A stretch of DNA of 64,000 nt, taken from NCBI GenBank assembly GCA_016858145.1, contig JAEHOE010000024.1, positions 310,001-374,000 of the forward strand. Direction: 5' to 3'. The stretch is from Edaphochlamys debaryana. Lineage: Eukaryota > Chlorophyta > Chlorophyceae > Chlamydomonadales. This document shows, piece by piece, positions 34,201 to 45,800 of this stretch; position 1 is the first letter of the stretch; the number at the start of each line of letters is the position of its first letter. Made by a program: the position numbers and the translations under genes. Under the pieces are notes generated by a model that saw only the letters and a program-made list of their open reading frames with translations, was not told where the DNA came from and did not search any database.

Positions 34201-37200
34201 TGCCGTGAGCTGTCGCGGACAGTCGCGACGATCATGCGCGACACTTTCGCAACAGACCACGGCTTACGCACGCACATATGTACTAGTATGAGTAGTGGAA
34301 TATATCAGGCGTTTGAGACAGCGGCCGGGAAAGCGGTGGTCCGTTGCGCAGGTTCCGCTGCAGTACCGACCACGGTCCTAGACACCTTCCCAGCCTCCCC
34401 CCTCCTCTTCACCACATCCCCCGGCCCGTATCCTCTAGAATCTTACTCACCGGCCCTCCTCCGTCAGGTTCCGCACAATCTCAGTGACCGCGTACCAGCC
34501 TAGGGTTCAACCAGCGGGCAGGGCTTGTTGAGTCGCAGCAATTGCGGAACGCAGTTCGCGAGGAAGCGCTGAGTAGGGTACAGCATAGCAGTGATCCTCT
34601 CAGAGCCATCAGCTCCCCACAATGGTGCGCCCACCCTGCAACCGACTCACCGTTGAAGGGGCAGGCGGTGTAGGTGAGGCCGCCCACGCTGAGCTCCAGC
34701 GCACTCACGGCCGGAACGGCGTACCACTGCAGCCCCAGCTCCGCGAACCCCGGGTGGTCGGGGTGGGAGATGGGCACACGCGCCACGTACTGGGGCGGAA
34801 GCGTGAAGAGCTGCGGGGAGAGGGCGTGAGAGGGCGTGGGAGCCGGGAGGTTGGATGGAGGGTGGGCGGCCTGACAGTGCTGACGTCTGACGGCTGAGCC
34901 CTTCAAGCACAGCCTCCGCACTCCCCACAAGCACGCAGCTGCGGTCTTGAAACCCCCATCCATATCCGCTCTAGCACCCGTCTACATCTCTAGGTCCCCA
35001 CCTTGGGCTCCTCCTCCGGGTTCGCCTGCAGCAGCAGGGGCAGCATGTCGAAGCGGGTGCGCTTGTCCTCCGGAGGGGGCTCCCAGCCGAACTCGGACTG
35101 CGCAGAGAGGGGACAGGGGGTAGGGGGGTCAGGAGCGAGGTGGCGGCGGGAAGCAAGCATCAGGAGCGCGGCGGGGTCTTGCCCCACACCGCTCTGGCAC
35201 CTCTGGTGCCAAGGACTCGCCTGCAGCATGGTGGTGAATTCCGTCTCCGCCTTGTCCCCCATAACGGACCCATCAGGCTGCTTGTATCTGCGGGCGAAAG
35301 CGGCAGAGTGGGTCGGTGCAGCGAAGACGGATGTTTATTATACACCCAGTCCCGACTTGCACACGCCCCTGTACTATCTACCCACACTCTCGCGCGCCTC
35401 ACCCGCAGTAGCGCAGCAGCTGGTTGTTCCACACGCGCGGGCCATCCTGCGTGCCGGGCGTCTGCGGCCTGAAGACCACGATGTTGGCGGTGGTGACGCA
35501 GCTCAGCGTGGCCACCTCGAGCAGCTCCAGGCAGGCCAGGAACATGCCCTCTGTGGAGGGGAATGCACGCATTGATGAGGGCGGGGGAGTGAGGGAGTGC
35601 GCAACGAGCTACTTCGTGTGGCATGTCCAGGGGCCCAGCCCGGTGTGCCTTACCCCATCCACCCTCCCTAGCTATCTCCCACGCTCTTCTGCCCGGGGAT
35701 ATTGGTCACGGCAGCCCGCCACTACGCGGTACGTACGGCCTGACACCAGCCCACATCAACTGACTCACATCAGCCGACCCACATCAGCCGAAACAATTAC
35801 ATGCCCATGATCCAGCCCGGTATTCCCCACACCACCCACCCTCCCATTCTCCACCCCCTCACCCGGTGTGTCCACGTGCCGGTGGTCCAGCAGGTTAAGC
35901 TCCTGAGGGCAGCATGTGGGTTGGCGAGGGGAGGGCCGTGACAATGGGAAGAGGGAAGCACATGCATGCCTTCACGGCTACACGCAGACTCGCAGAGCAC
36001 CCCCCGCACTAACGCTGCTCCCCGCAGTCCTGTGCGCCCCACGCACCTCCCAGAACTTCCTGTGGGGTGAAGAGCGAGAGATACAGGGGAGGTCACAGGT
36101 CAGAGATGAACACCAGCCAGGGGCATGGACCGGAGGGCCATCCGACTTGCTCACGCCCGCTACTCCGCCGCAGATAGACTCCAGCCCGCCGCTCACCGGT
36201 TTGCGCACTTGGGTGCGTGCCTCCACGCCACCCTCGCCCCGTGCTGCAGCTCGTCAAAGGTGTGCGTGTAGGAGCCGGTGGCGGCGATCTCGGCCAGCAG
36301 TTCCTTCACGCGGGCAGCCTTGGCCTCGGCGCTGCTGCCCCGCTCGCGGTGGTACAGCTCCTGAGGGAAGCAGAGAGAGGTCGGGGTGGGGCCGAGCGAG
36401 ATTGGCTTCATGGGTGGGAGCGAGGAGCCGGGGGACACTTTAAGCACGCAATTGCATCCCAACCCATGACTCACAATGCCAGCTGACCCCCACTGCACGC
36501 ACCTGGTACTCGAGCGCCTCGCGAATGAGCGTCTCCGTGGGGGTCTCGTCGGTCTGAGGTTGGGCAATGAGGTACGTGATTGGTGCACCGCTAACTAACC
36601 ACAAGCCCACATACCTTGCGAGGACCACCTCCGTAGCAGTTCAACACCCTTCTTGCCGCCGCCGACTCACCCTCCCGTACTTGTCGAGGGCTGGGTCGGG
36701 GCGGCAGCCGTTGGGACACATCTCGGGGTGCTTACCGTGCACGTACCCGGGGAAGGGGCCTGAGGAGGGGCAGGGCGAGGGTAGGAGTGCGTGGTTCGGG
36801 CAAGTGGAGGGGCCTTCCTTCAAGAAAAGTATGGAGACTGGAGAAACGCAGCGAGCGCGTGAGAGGCCTGGACATGTGGGACCAGCTAGGAAAGTAGAGG
36901 TGTAGTGGACAGGGCGAGGCAGGAACGTAATGTAGGGGGGCAGAGGCGTTGTCACGGCGGGCGGGATGGATTAGATGGATGGACTGGCGGGCAAGCGGGC
37001 GCAACAGTAGCGGACTCAGGGGCCGGGTGCAAAGCAAGAGAACAGCAATCAAGCCCGTAATGCTGTAGCTACAGCTCGCTCGCTGGTCAGGGCTGGTCAG
37101 GTAGGCCTGTGCGTCAGGTGTCATGTCGCGGCGGTTTAGGCCCGCCAGCTCCACCTGCCTGACTTGCTAGGACTGCAAGCAAGTTTTGATCACGCTATAG

Positions 37201-37648
37201 CGTGGGGAGGGCAGTCCGCAGCTGGTCCGCGAGAGAGTAGTCACTGTTCAGTGCGTTCGCCGCGCGCGCCGACGACCTTCGGAGGTCAACCCGCCATACC
37301 CGCCCATTTTTTTCAACGTGGACAGTCAAACCCACCGGCTCCGACGCTCCCATGACCAAAGGGGCAGGTATTCATACGGTTCTGAGCGCGCTCCACGACA
37401 TCGTCAGGAGAGCCGGCCTTGCCATGCGCCTCCGCGTTGCCACTCGAGACGTGTCCGCTGGTGACAGGGCATACCGTCTGCGGAGGTGCTCCACCGCCGT
37501 TCACATCCGCCTTGCCGATGGCGATGGGCGCGTCGACCACCGCCGCCGCTGGTGCGGCAACGGGTTTGGCGCCATCACCGCTAACTCGAGGAGGCTGGTG
37601 ATTTTCCGAAGCGGCCGTGGGCCGTCTGCTCCAGAAGCAACCCGACAT
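27068..37648 (-). CDS. NOS: Nitric oxide synthase fused to ankyrin repeats and a globin (NOS copy B), 1,625 aa
   Basis: Exons, 5' to 3': 37648-37336, 36759-36671, 36553-36503, 36360-36197, 36059-36047, 35902-35863, 35550-35403, 35287-35221, 35097-35002, 34810-34651, 34499-34451, 34068-33895, 33800-33660, 33508-33333, 33148-33072, 32964-32823, 32725-32580, 32452-32269, 32117-32002, 31827-31474, 31253-31145, 30996-30699, 30518-30260, 30034-29783, 29666-29568, 29471-29289, 29079-28858, 28712-28605, 28479-28336, 28211-28145, 27993-27920, 27749-27649, 27459-27363, 27232-27068. All 34 exons match copy A in order and phase; six differ in length, always by multiples of three. The frame is open throughout. 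Heme Cys (APKCANR), catalytic Glu (GWYAVTEI), GTGIAPF, ankyrin repeats and both globin histidines (RIHGLKVL, DRHVAYGV) are kept. The N-terminal ~100 residues, the linker helix (LWRNYLKRFKEIFKDAG) and part of the FAD module differ most from A. It runs convergent to A. Confidence 0.9.
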
Positions 37649-39814
37649 GCCGGTCCCGGCGTTCGCCTTTGCCAGGCAAGAGAGGGCTCCAGAGGGGTGG
37701 TGATGTTGCCGTCCGTGCTTTGGGGGCCGTCTGGTGTAGAATGGAGCCTCGCAACTCCGCTCTAGCTCAAATCAGAATCAATTTCGTACGGACGCGCCCC
37801 AAGCAAGTTGCTCCTGGCCTATTCTGTACTGTCCTTGCTTGCAACCGCGATGTCCGCGGCATTACATGATGCTCAGTCGGGGGGCTGAGCAAGTCTTTGG
37901 CCTTGCGGGCGGGGCGGGACGCTGGAGGGTAATGGCGACAAGAGGCCGCTGCGCACACTTGCCACAGTAGACATTGAAGTCAGGCAAGAGCAGTCGAGTT
38001 GAGTCGAGTCCTGGAGGTTGCTGCCACCAGAGCAAGGACTTGGGACGCGGTCGGGCATCACGGGCTCGCCGCGGTAGTTGGCTGCTTGTAACCGACGGCA
38101 CAGCTGAACGGCCACGACTCCCTGCATCGTGCAGCTGAAGAAGAGCTCTCCACTTGGCCAGCCACTCTGGCTGCGATCATACTGTCGTTCTCGTCGGCTA
38201 AACCATTCACCGCGCCCGACAGTCTCCTCGCTAAAGCGGCCAGCGGCCATGATAGTATGTGTATGAACTCGGACAAACGTGAACGCAGTTCTTGCAACAA
38301 CGAAAGCGAACAGTAAGTCGCAAAGGTTCGAACGATCGATCCGCCGCGGCTCGGCCGTCAACAGGCAGGGGCGCCCAGCGACTCGCGTCTACTTGGAACA
38401 GCACACGCGAGAGGGCCGCACCAAGGTTTAGGGGCTTCCGTTTCTTCCCGTCGTAAGATATCTCGTCGAGACGACAGGCCGAGACGTCAATCAACCCGCG
38501 GCTATGTTCTTACTCCTTTGGCCGCTAACCGCTATCCCAGCTTGTCCAGTCACAAAGAGAGGCGAACTTGGGCTCACTCAGGGCTACGCGACGCAACGGC
38601 AACCCCAGCATCGAACACCGCTGGACCGCGCTCGCTCGTTGCCCCAGCTCCAGCAATGACTGCATCGTGGCAGTACGGTCATGGGTGTGCCTGAACAGCA
38701 GACCCCGCGACTCCAGCAAATTTGCACTTACGTACAGAAGCTGCTGAAGCGAGGCGTTGGGGCTGTCACGTGTACTTGTAACAGGCAACCAAGTCAAGGT
38801 GCTAGCGCGGGGCGACGCGGGGAGGAGCGGGGAGAGGCGGGTACACTTAGTACACTCCTAGGATTGAGCAACTGGGGCTGTCTAGGCTGTCCGCCTCTAC
38901 CGCCTCGCTCCTCTGGTTCATTCCTTATCACGGCGGCCACGGCATCCTGTGTTAAGCCCCACCTTGGGGTGGGTGGGTTGCGATTGAAGCACTGTGTTGT
39001 TGACTTCTTGGCTGGGGCGGGGTGGGCCTAGCGGAGCGCGTAACTCAGCGTAACCCCGGCGGGCAGGGCGACGGGCGGCCGGGCGGCGGTGAGGGGCGGG
39101 CGAGGCAGGCATGCGCTGGGCCCGCGCAGTCCCTTAAGCAACTGTGCGGAGCAGGCCAAGCTGGCCAGCACGCAAGCACACCCGCGCAAAGCAAGCAGAA
39201 TCAGACATGTGTGCACTTGCACATCAAGCCACCCACCCACCCACCAAGATGGACGCGTGCCAATAGGTGACACCCGTTCTGCTTGACCTCCTCTCGTCCC
39301 GCCCGGGATAAGTTTCACGCACACGCACTGGCGGGGCGCAGCGCACTGCGAGGAGGTCCCTGTCACCCCTTTGCCCCTGCCTCCTGTCGTCCATCCATTG
39401 CATACCGGTAGTCATTCCGCAATACATGAGAAGAAGCGCGACCGGCAGCTAGCGTAAACCCCCCAGCACATACACCCCCGCAAGGGGCCGCGCGCGGATG
39501 GCTCTTGGAGGCGGTCCTGAGGGGTGCGCATGCCCCTTATCCGCATACATCCTGGCTCGACCGAACGGCTCGATCTCCCGCCCCTCCCGCCCCTCGACAA
39601 CAGCAGTCCGCGCGCTGCAATCCTTCATTGGACGCGGAACCTCAGTTATCGCCCACACCCGGTCCGTCCTCGCTCGTGCATGTGCGTGTATCCGTGCATG
39701 TGTCCCCCGCGGCAAACGGCTGCCTCAATGCCTGAATGATCGTACACAGCGCAGGAGGTGCAGGCATGGCCGCGCATGGCGACCTACCGTACGCTCGGGC
39801 CACGGCAGGGCTTA
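37649..39814. other. Intergenic region between NOS copies B and C
   Basis: This holds the presumed promoter of copy B and the 3' end of copy C, both leftward. GC content drops around 37,750-38,800. Open frames on the minus strand (for example 37,873-38,361 and 38,525-38,797) have no domain I recognise. I see no leftover ankyrin or globin sequence downstream of the stop of copy C. Confidence 0.5.
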
Positions 39815-42800
39815 CTAGCTGGAAGCGGCGGTGCTCACAGCCATGCTCTGCGCTTCCTTCCTGCTGTCTGGGCTGGCGGCCTTGTCAGCTGCAGCCGGCA
39901 TGCCCCGCGTCATCACCCCCTGCTGGGCGGCGATCGCCTTGTGGTCGGGTGCCACCACGCCAAACACGTCCTGCCCGAGGTAAGCGGGATGGGCGGGGCG
40001 CGCAGGATGTGACCCGGTCGTGATGTGACAGGCAAAATAGCTTGCTAAGGGCTCACAAGACTAGCTCCCTGGCCCCGCAAACCTCCCTGAAGGCCTGCCT
40101 AATCCCGCATGACTACCCCCTCGCCCCCAAGCTCACCTCGTGGTACCTCCCCGCCTCCACCAGAGCGGTGAACTCCTTCTCCCCGAGGATCCTCCGGAAC
40201 GCCATGGCCGCCTCCTGCGCCATGTTGCTGCTGCCGCACACGTACACGTGGCACGCCCGGCTCTGCAGCAGCGGGGCCAGCTCGGCACCGCTCTCCGAGA
40301 TCACGTCCTGCACGTACTGCTTGCGCTGCCCGGGCTCGCGACTGAAGGCCGTGAGCACACGCGTCAAAGCGCCCTCGGACAGGGCCGTCTGTCGGGACGA
40401 GTGGAGGGCAGTGGAAAGCTGTCGGCTGGCTCGTTGCACGCGTAAACCCCCGACGTAGTAGCCCGGGAATTAGAACCAGCGACATCAGGCAGGCTCCAAC
40501 GCCCACCCAGAAAGTCCAAACTCTGACGCCAAAAAAAGTCCCACCCAGAAAGTCCAAACCGCGTCGTCTGGTCCCACCCACCTCGATGGTGTCCCGATAG
40601 ATGAAGTCTTCCGAGCTGTTGCGGCAGCCGAAGATGAGCACACATGGCCCCGGGCCAGTCGCCTTGAACGTGCGCTGGGAGCTGCCCTGTGTGTCTGTAC
40701 TGGAACGGCTGTCGAGAGACGCTCCGTCACGTGACTCGCGCCCGCCGGGGACGGCACCGCCCGCCCGTGCCGCAGCCTTGCGCTCCTGCCGCTCGCGCTG
40801 CTCCTTCTCCTGCTCCTCCAGGGTCCTGGCAGTCGCCCGGCGGGCCGTGCGCTCCTCCCAGAAGCCCCTGTAACGGAGAGAGGCGTGGGTCAAGGCATGA
40901 CTGATCGCATCATGCCGCTTGCCACCTGGCCCAGCCCGCAACGCCCTGGCCCTGCTGCAAAGGCCCCGTCACCCCGCTAACCCCTGGTTGACGGCTTGCC
41001 GCCCGGCCCGGCCCACATCGCCTGCCGCTCCAGCACCCCACAAACCCCCTTCCTGTCCTCACTTGAAGGGCGCGATGCCGGTCCCCGCCGCCACCATGAT
41101 GACCGGCGCCGAGGGGTCCAGCGGCATGCGGAAGCCGGGCGTGGGCAGCACGCGCACGCACACGCGGTCGCCGGGGCCGCGGGAGGCCAGGAAGGAGGAG
41201 CAGAAGCCCGAGCGCTGCTCGCCCGTGGGCAGGCGGTAGGCGAGGCGGCTGATGGTGAGGTGCAGCTGGCCCGGGTGCCGGGCCGCGGAGGAGGAGATGG
41301 AGTAGTGCCGGGGCTTGACCACGGGCACGAGCTGGAAGAACACGGCGGGTGGAAGCCGGCCTGAGGGCATCAAGGGAAGCGGTCGGGAGGGTGGCACAGG
41401 GTCAGGCACAGGCGACGGCCTCAGGCCAGGTACCGTACGACCGCTAAAGATTTCCGCACGTAAACATTTCCGCACCCCCCTCAGCAGTTTCTTTCGTGAA
41501 CTTTAAAGATTTCCGCAGGGGGCAGCGGGTTTTCCTGGACAACTTTAAAGATTTCCGCACCCCTCATCGCCAAGCCAAATCTCCGCAGCAGGGCCGGTCT
41601 TGCAGCCCTCTGCAGCAAGTCTGCGCACGCCAGCGGGCCTCCCCTGTAGCCCTGATGCCTCACCCCCCCCATACCCCCAACCTCACCAACCCCACAAGCC
41701 TGCGTCTGCTGTACGCGTGCGTGCGTGCGTCGGGCGGGTTTAGTGGGTTGCAGCAGCAGGAGCCAAACAGAGGGCCCGCCTGCATGGCACGGCACGCGAC
41801 ACGTACCCAACTTTTCCGCACCCCCCGCCCGAGTTTCTTTGGCAAACTCTAATGGTTTCCGCACCCACCTTGGGATTTTCTTTCGCGTTTCCGCACCCCG
41901 CCACAATTCATTACTTATGCGAAAATATTTAGCGGTCGTACGGTATCCCCTTGCCCATCCCCCCTTGTCTCTCACCCGCCAGCTCTGGGAACTCCTTCCA
42001 CACGTCGCACCAGCGGGTGGCAGTGGCAGCCACCCAATCCGAGTAGGCGGGGTAGGCAGCGCCCAGGGTGTGCAGCCGGGAGCCCTGAGGGAGGGGCAGG
42101 GGAATGGAGCGAGCCAGCGAGGTGCTCAGCCAAACCTGTCTGGGACTGGGCCTCAGGACGGGCGGGGGGCCCCTACACATTGGCAGTCCGACAAAAGCTA
42201 GGCTGTGTATTCACACAGAAGCTGCAGCGCAACCCACCTCGGGCGCAAAGCGGGCCATGGCCTGCACCGCCTCAAAGGACGGCACGTCGCTGAGGGCAAC
42301 GTAGCGCTTGAGGATGGTGCGGTACGAGTTGGGCAGCGGGAAGGGCGCAGAGGAGAGGCCGGCGGAGTCCTCGGCCCTTGCAGCGTGAGGCCCCGATTCG
42401 TCCTTGGCGCCGGACGCCGACCGGCCGTCGCGGCTCTGCAGCAGGAACATGGAGTCCAGGCCCTTGCCGCTGATGCCCAGGGCCATCGCCACAGCCTCCA
42501 CCGCTTCGGCCGGGTTCTCGCCCCACACCGCCAGCTCGTCGCCCGCCAGGTACGACAGCCCGCCGCCGGGGAGGTCGGACACGTCCAAGATAACCTGCTC
42601 GGGGGGCCAACGGAATGGGTGTGGGTTGAGCACAGCACGCACACGGTCGCTAACGTTTAGAGAGGTCCAAAGTAGCCCCGCGGCGTTGCAAGAGATCGTG
42701 ACCCAACAAAATGGGTGGGTTGAGCACGGCAAACGTCTGCAGAGGTACAGCATGAACGAGGCAATCTTAACTAGCAGCGATCAGGGATGTGTTCAGGGCT

Positions 42801-45800
42801 GCTCGTGTAAAGGCCAGGGAAAGCGTAGGCGCGGTAATTAGCCGGCCGGTCGTAGATACGGAACCGAAAGCCCTGGGAGTCCGAAGCCCGACCCATCCCG
42901 ACCCATCCCGAACCCGTTACGTTTGTGTCACCGCTGGAGTCGCGCCGGAGCCGTAGTGTAGCTGGTAATAGTGAGGTAGACTAGAGCTGGTGCGGCCCGC
43001 CGGCGGCGCAGAAGGGAACAGCAAAGCAAGCAGACATGCGGACCGAGCAGCCCGCGAAGCCGAAGCCCGCCCTGACCGAAACAGTCCCGTTTCTCACCTA
43101 AGACAGAAGGGTCGAAGGTGGCGCCACCACGGAGGCAATGCGGAAAGTGGGGAATGGGCCAAGAGGGGTGTCAATAGCCGAGGAGGCAGCTGAAGCGCAA
43201 GAGAGGAGGAGAGGCGGAATACACGAGCGACCGCCGGCGGGCAGAGAGGGAGGGAAGAGGCGGGACCGGGGTGGTGAGGGGCGGGGGCCGGGGTACGGCA
43301 GCAGCCCATGGGGAACCCGGGACGCGTGCGTGGGGAGAGTGGTGCCGCGCGGCAAGGGACTCCGAGTGAGTTCCCCACATGCCGCGAAGCCAGGGCCCGT
43401 CCCCGGCGGGTGGGCGGGCCGGGCATGCGGGTGCGGAGTGGGTGGGTGACAGGGTTCCGTGCGTCGGCGGGGATCAGTCTGGGCAGGGCTTAATCCCCGT
43501 TAGGCTCTGGGTGCCTGCCAGACTATCATGTCACCCGGCGGGCACGTCATTCCCTGGGCCGTGACAGCGCACGGCCGCGCATGGTGGCTGGGCGGAGCTA
43601 CACGGGGGCTGGCGGGTCATCCGAGCTGCGCGTAGGCCTGGCGGATTTGCTGGACCAGGGATGTGTGTGTAGGTGGCTGCTGTGGGTGCTAGCGAACAGA
43701 GCGGTCATGGAAGGGGCAGGCAAGGCTAGTTACTTGCTGTGGTCTCAACGCAACGCTTGCCTGCTTGGTGGCGGGTGCTGTGGGCCCGTCGACTGATTTC
43801 CTCCGCAGCTCCTTGACCTCCATCACCGCCGCCTCCTGCCGGAAGCGGTCTGCGGCTGGCCGCAGGTCCTCGGTACCTGTGCAGCGGTCGCAGGAAGGGG
43901 AAAAATGAACAATGAAAACGGTAGAACGAGAGGCCGGCTCCAATTCCAAACAACGGTGCATGGGAGGCCCGGCTGCTGCGCACCCTCAGGTGGCCAGACC
44001 GGCCCGGCCTCACCCTCGAGGTGGATGAGCGTGAAGCGCTGCACAAAGGGCCGCGGCCCGCCTTCCTCCGCGATGGGCATGCGGGCCAGGGCCTCCTCCG
44101 CCTCCTCGCCGCCCAGCAGGCCCCGCTGCTGCGCCACCGCCACCAGGCCCCGCGCCCAGCGCCACACGCTGACCTCCTCGTGGCTCAGGGAGTCCACCTG
44201 GATTTGATGGGTGGGCACGTGGGTGCACGCGGTTGAGTATGGGGCCGACCCACATCGGGAAAGCTAAGAGCCCGCCGCAGGCCATACGGGTGCTGCCCCC
44301 TGGCCTCGCGTGCTGCTCACCTTGGTTGCGGGCATCATGGGCGTCGCCCCCACCGCCGAGACGATAGAGAACATGGTGTCGGCTGCGGCACAGAAGCGCG
44401 GGTAGCTGGTGCAGCCGAAGCCCAGCACCGTGAAGGGGAGGTTGGCAAGCACCGAATGCGCATCGCCTGGGGCCAGGCCGGAACACACAGATAAGCTAAG
44501 GCAGGGTAGCGGAGAAGTACTTCTATGGGGCAAAGTGTGATGACTCCACGCACACACGCCGACCTGCAAAGGAGGCCGTTCCTGCTGTCTGCTGTCTGCT
44601 GTCTGCTCCTTGCCAAGTCCCCTGCTCACCTCCCACGGCCATGCCCTTCTGCATCCACGCCAGGAACTTCCCGGCGGTGCTGGGCGGCGCCCCGGGGCCG
44701 TAGGTGGACAGCATGAGGACCACCAGTTGGGAGCGGGCGAGCGCCTCGGACCAGCCGTCGGGCTCAAAGTCCTGAGCGGGAGTTGCAAGAGGTAGGACGT
44801 CAGGGATGCAGAGTCGCAGGGGACCAAAGAGCTGCCATAGCTCATGCACCTTGGCCCCAATGACCCCCGCTCGCCCGCACCTCCATGTTGAGCAGGGTCA
44901 CCGCCAGGGGCCCCGACAGGACCTGCGCCACAGCCGCGGCGTACTTGGCGGTGGTGCCTGGGGGAGAGCAAGGACCAAGGAGTAGCGGAGCGTCAGTGGT
45001 CGCGCTAGGCCGTGAGATTAAGGGACGCGCAGCCTTTGCCCCATTCCAAGTGGCTCCTCACCGGTCACCGAGGCGTACGCGATGAGCACACGCGGGCGTG
45101 CCGAGCCGACGAGGTTGTCGCCCTCCGGCACGGGGTGCATCGAGGCCCCCAGCATGCTGTTGCCCAGGTCGGCGTACTGGGACCCCACCAGGGCCGCCCG
45201 CGCCGCCTTGAGCAGCTCCCTGCGGCGGTTCTGGTAGCTGCGCCACCCGGGGGTGTACCTGCGGGGCACCCGGGTCCAAGGTGCACGGGAAACGGCTGAA
45301 GTGGTCCAAGCACAAGCCATGGGGCTACAGGCGCGCGGTCCCAAGTTGGGCACGGGCAGTTGCAGCTCAGGGCACTCAGACCACGCACCCACCAGTAGCC
45401 GGGCTTGAGGGTGAACTCGGTCATGTGGTTGAGCTCCAGGTAGCAGCGCGAGGCCGTGGGGCTGACGGGGGGGATAATCCACTTCCAGTTGCCCGGAGGG
45501 GCCCACCCGCGGACCTCCTTCTCCTTGTTGTACCTGCGGATGGAAGAGCGGAAGCATATGTGTGTAGGGTTTAAGCATGTTTCGGGCTGACGGGAGAGCT
45601 CTCTGCCGCGTCAGGGAGCGTGCCAGCAGGGCCGTGCCGGCAGCCCCTGCCTTGAGCCCCTGCCCGACATCCTCCCCGTTCCACCCACCAGGTCCAGAAG
45701 TTCTTCATCAGCGTGTGGTGGTCGACAATGCCGTAGCCAGCGGCGCGGAAGGAGTGCATTACCGCCTGCGCCACGATGACCATGGCCTGGTCCCGCCACA

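Noticed and set aside
37873..38361. A 162-codon minus-strand frame between NOS copies B and C
   Set aside because: The translation is low-complexity and matches no family I know. Base composition differs from the coding exons, and the frame lacks supporting exons.
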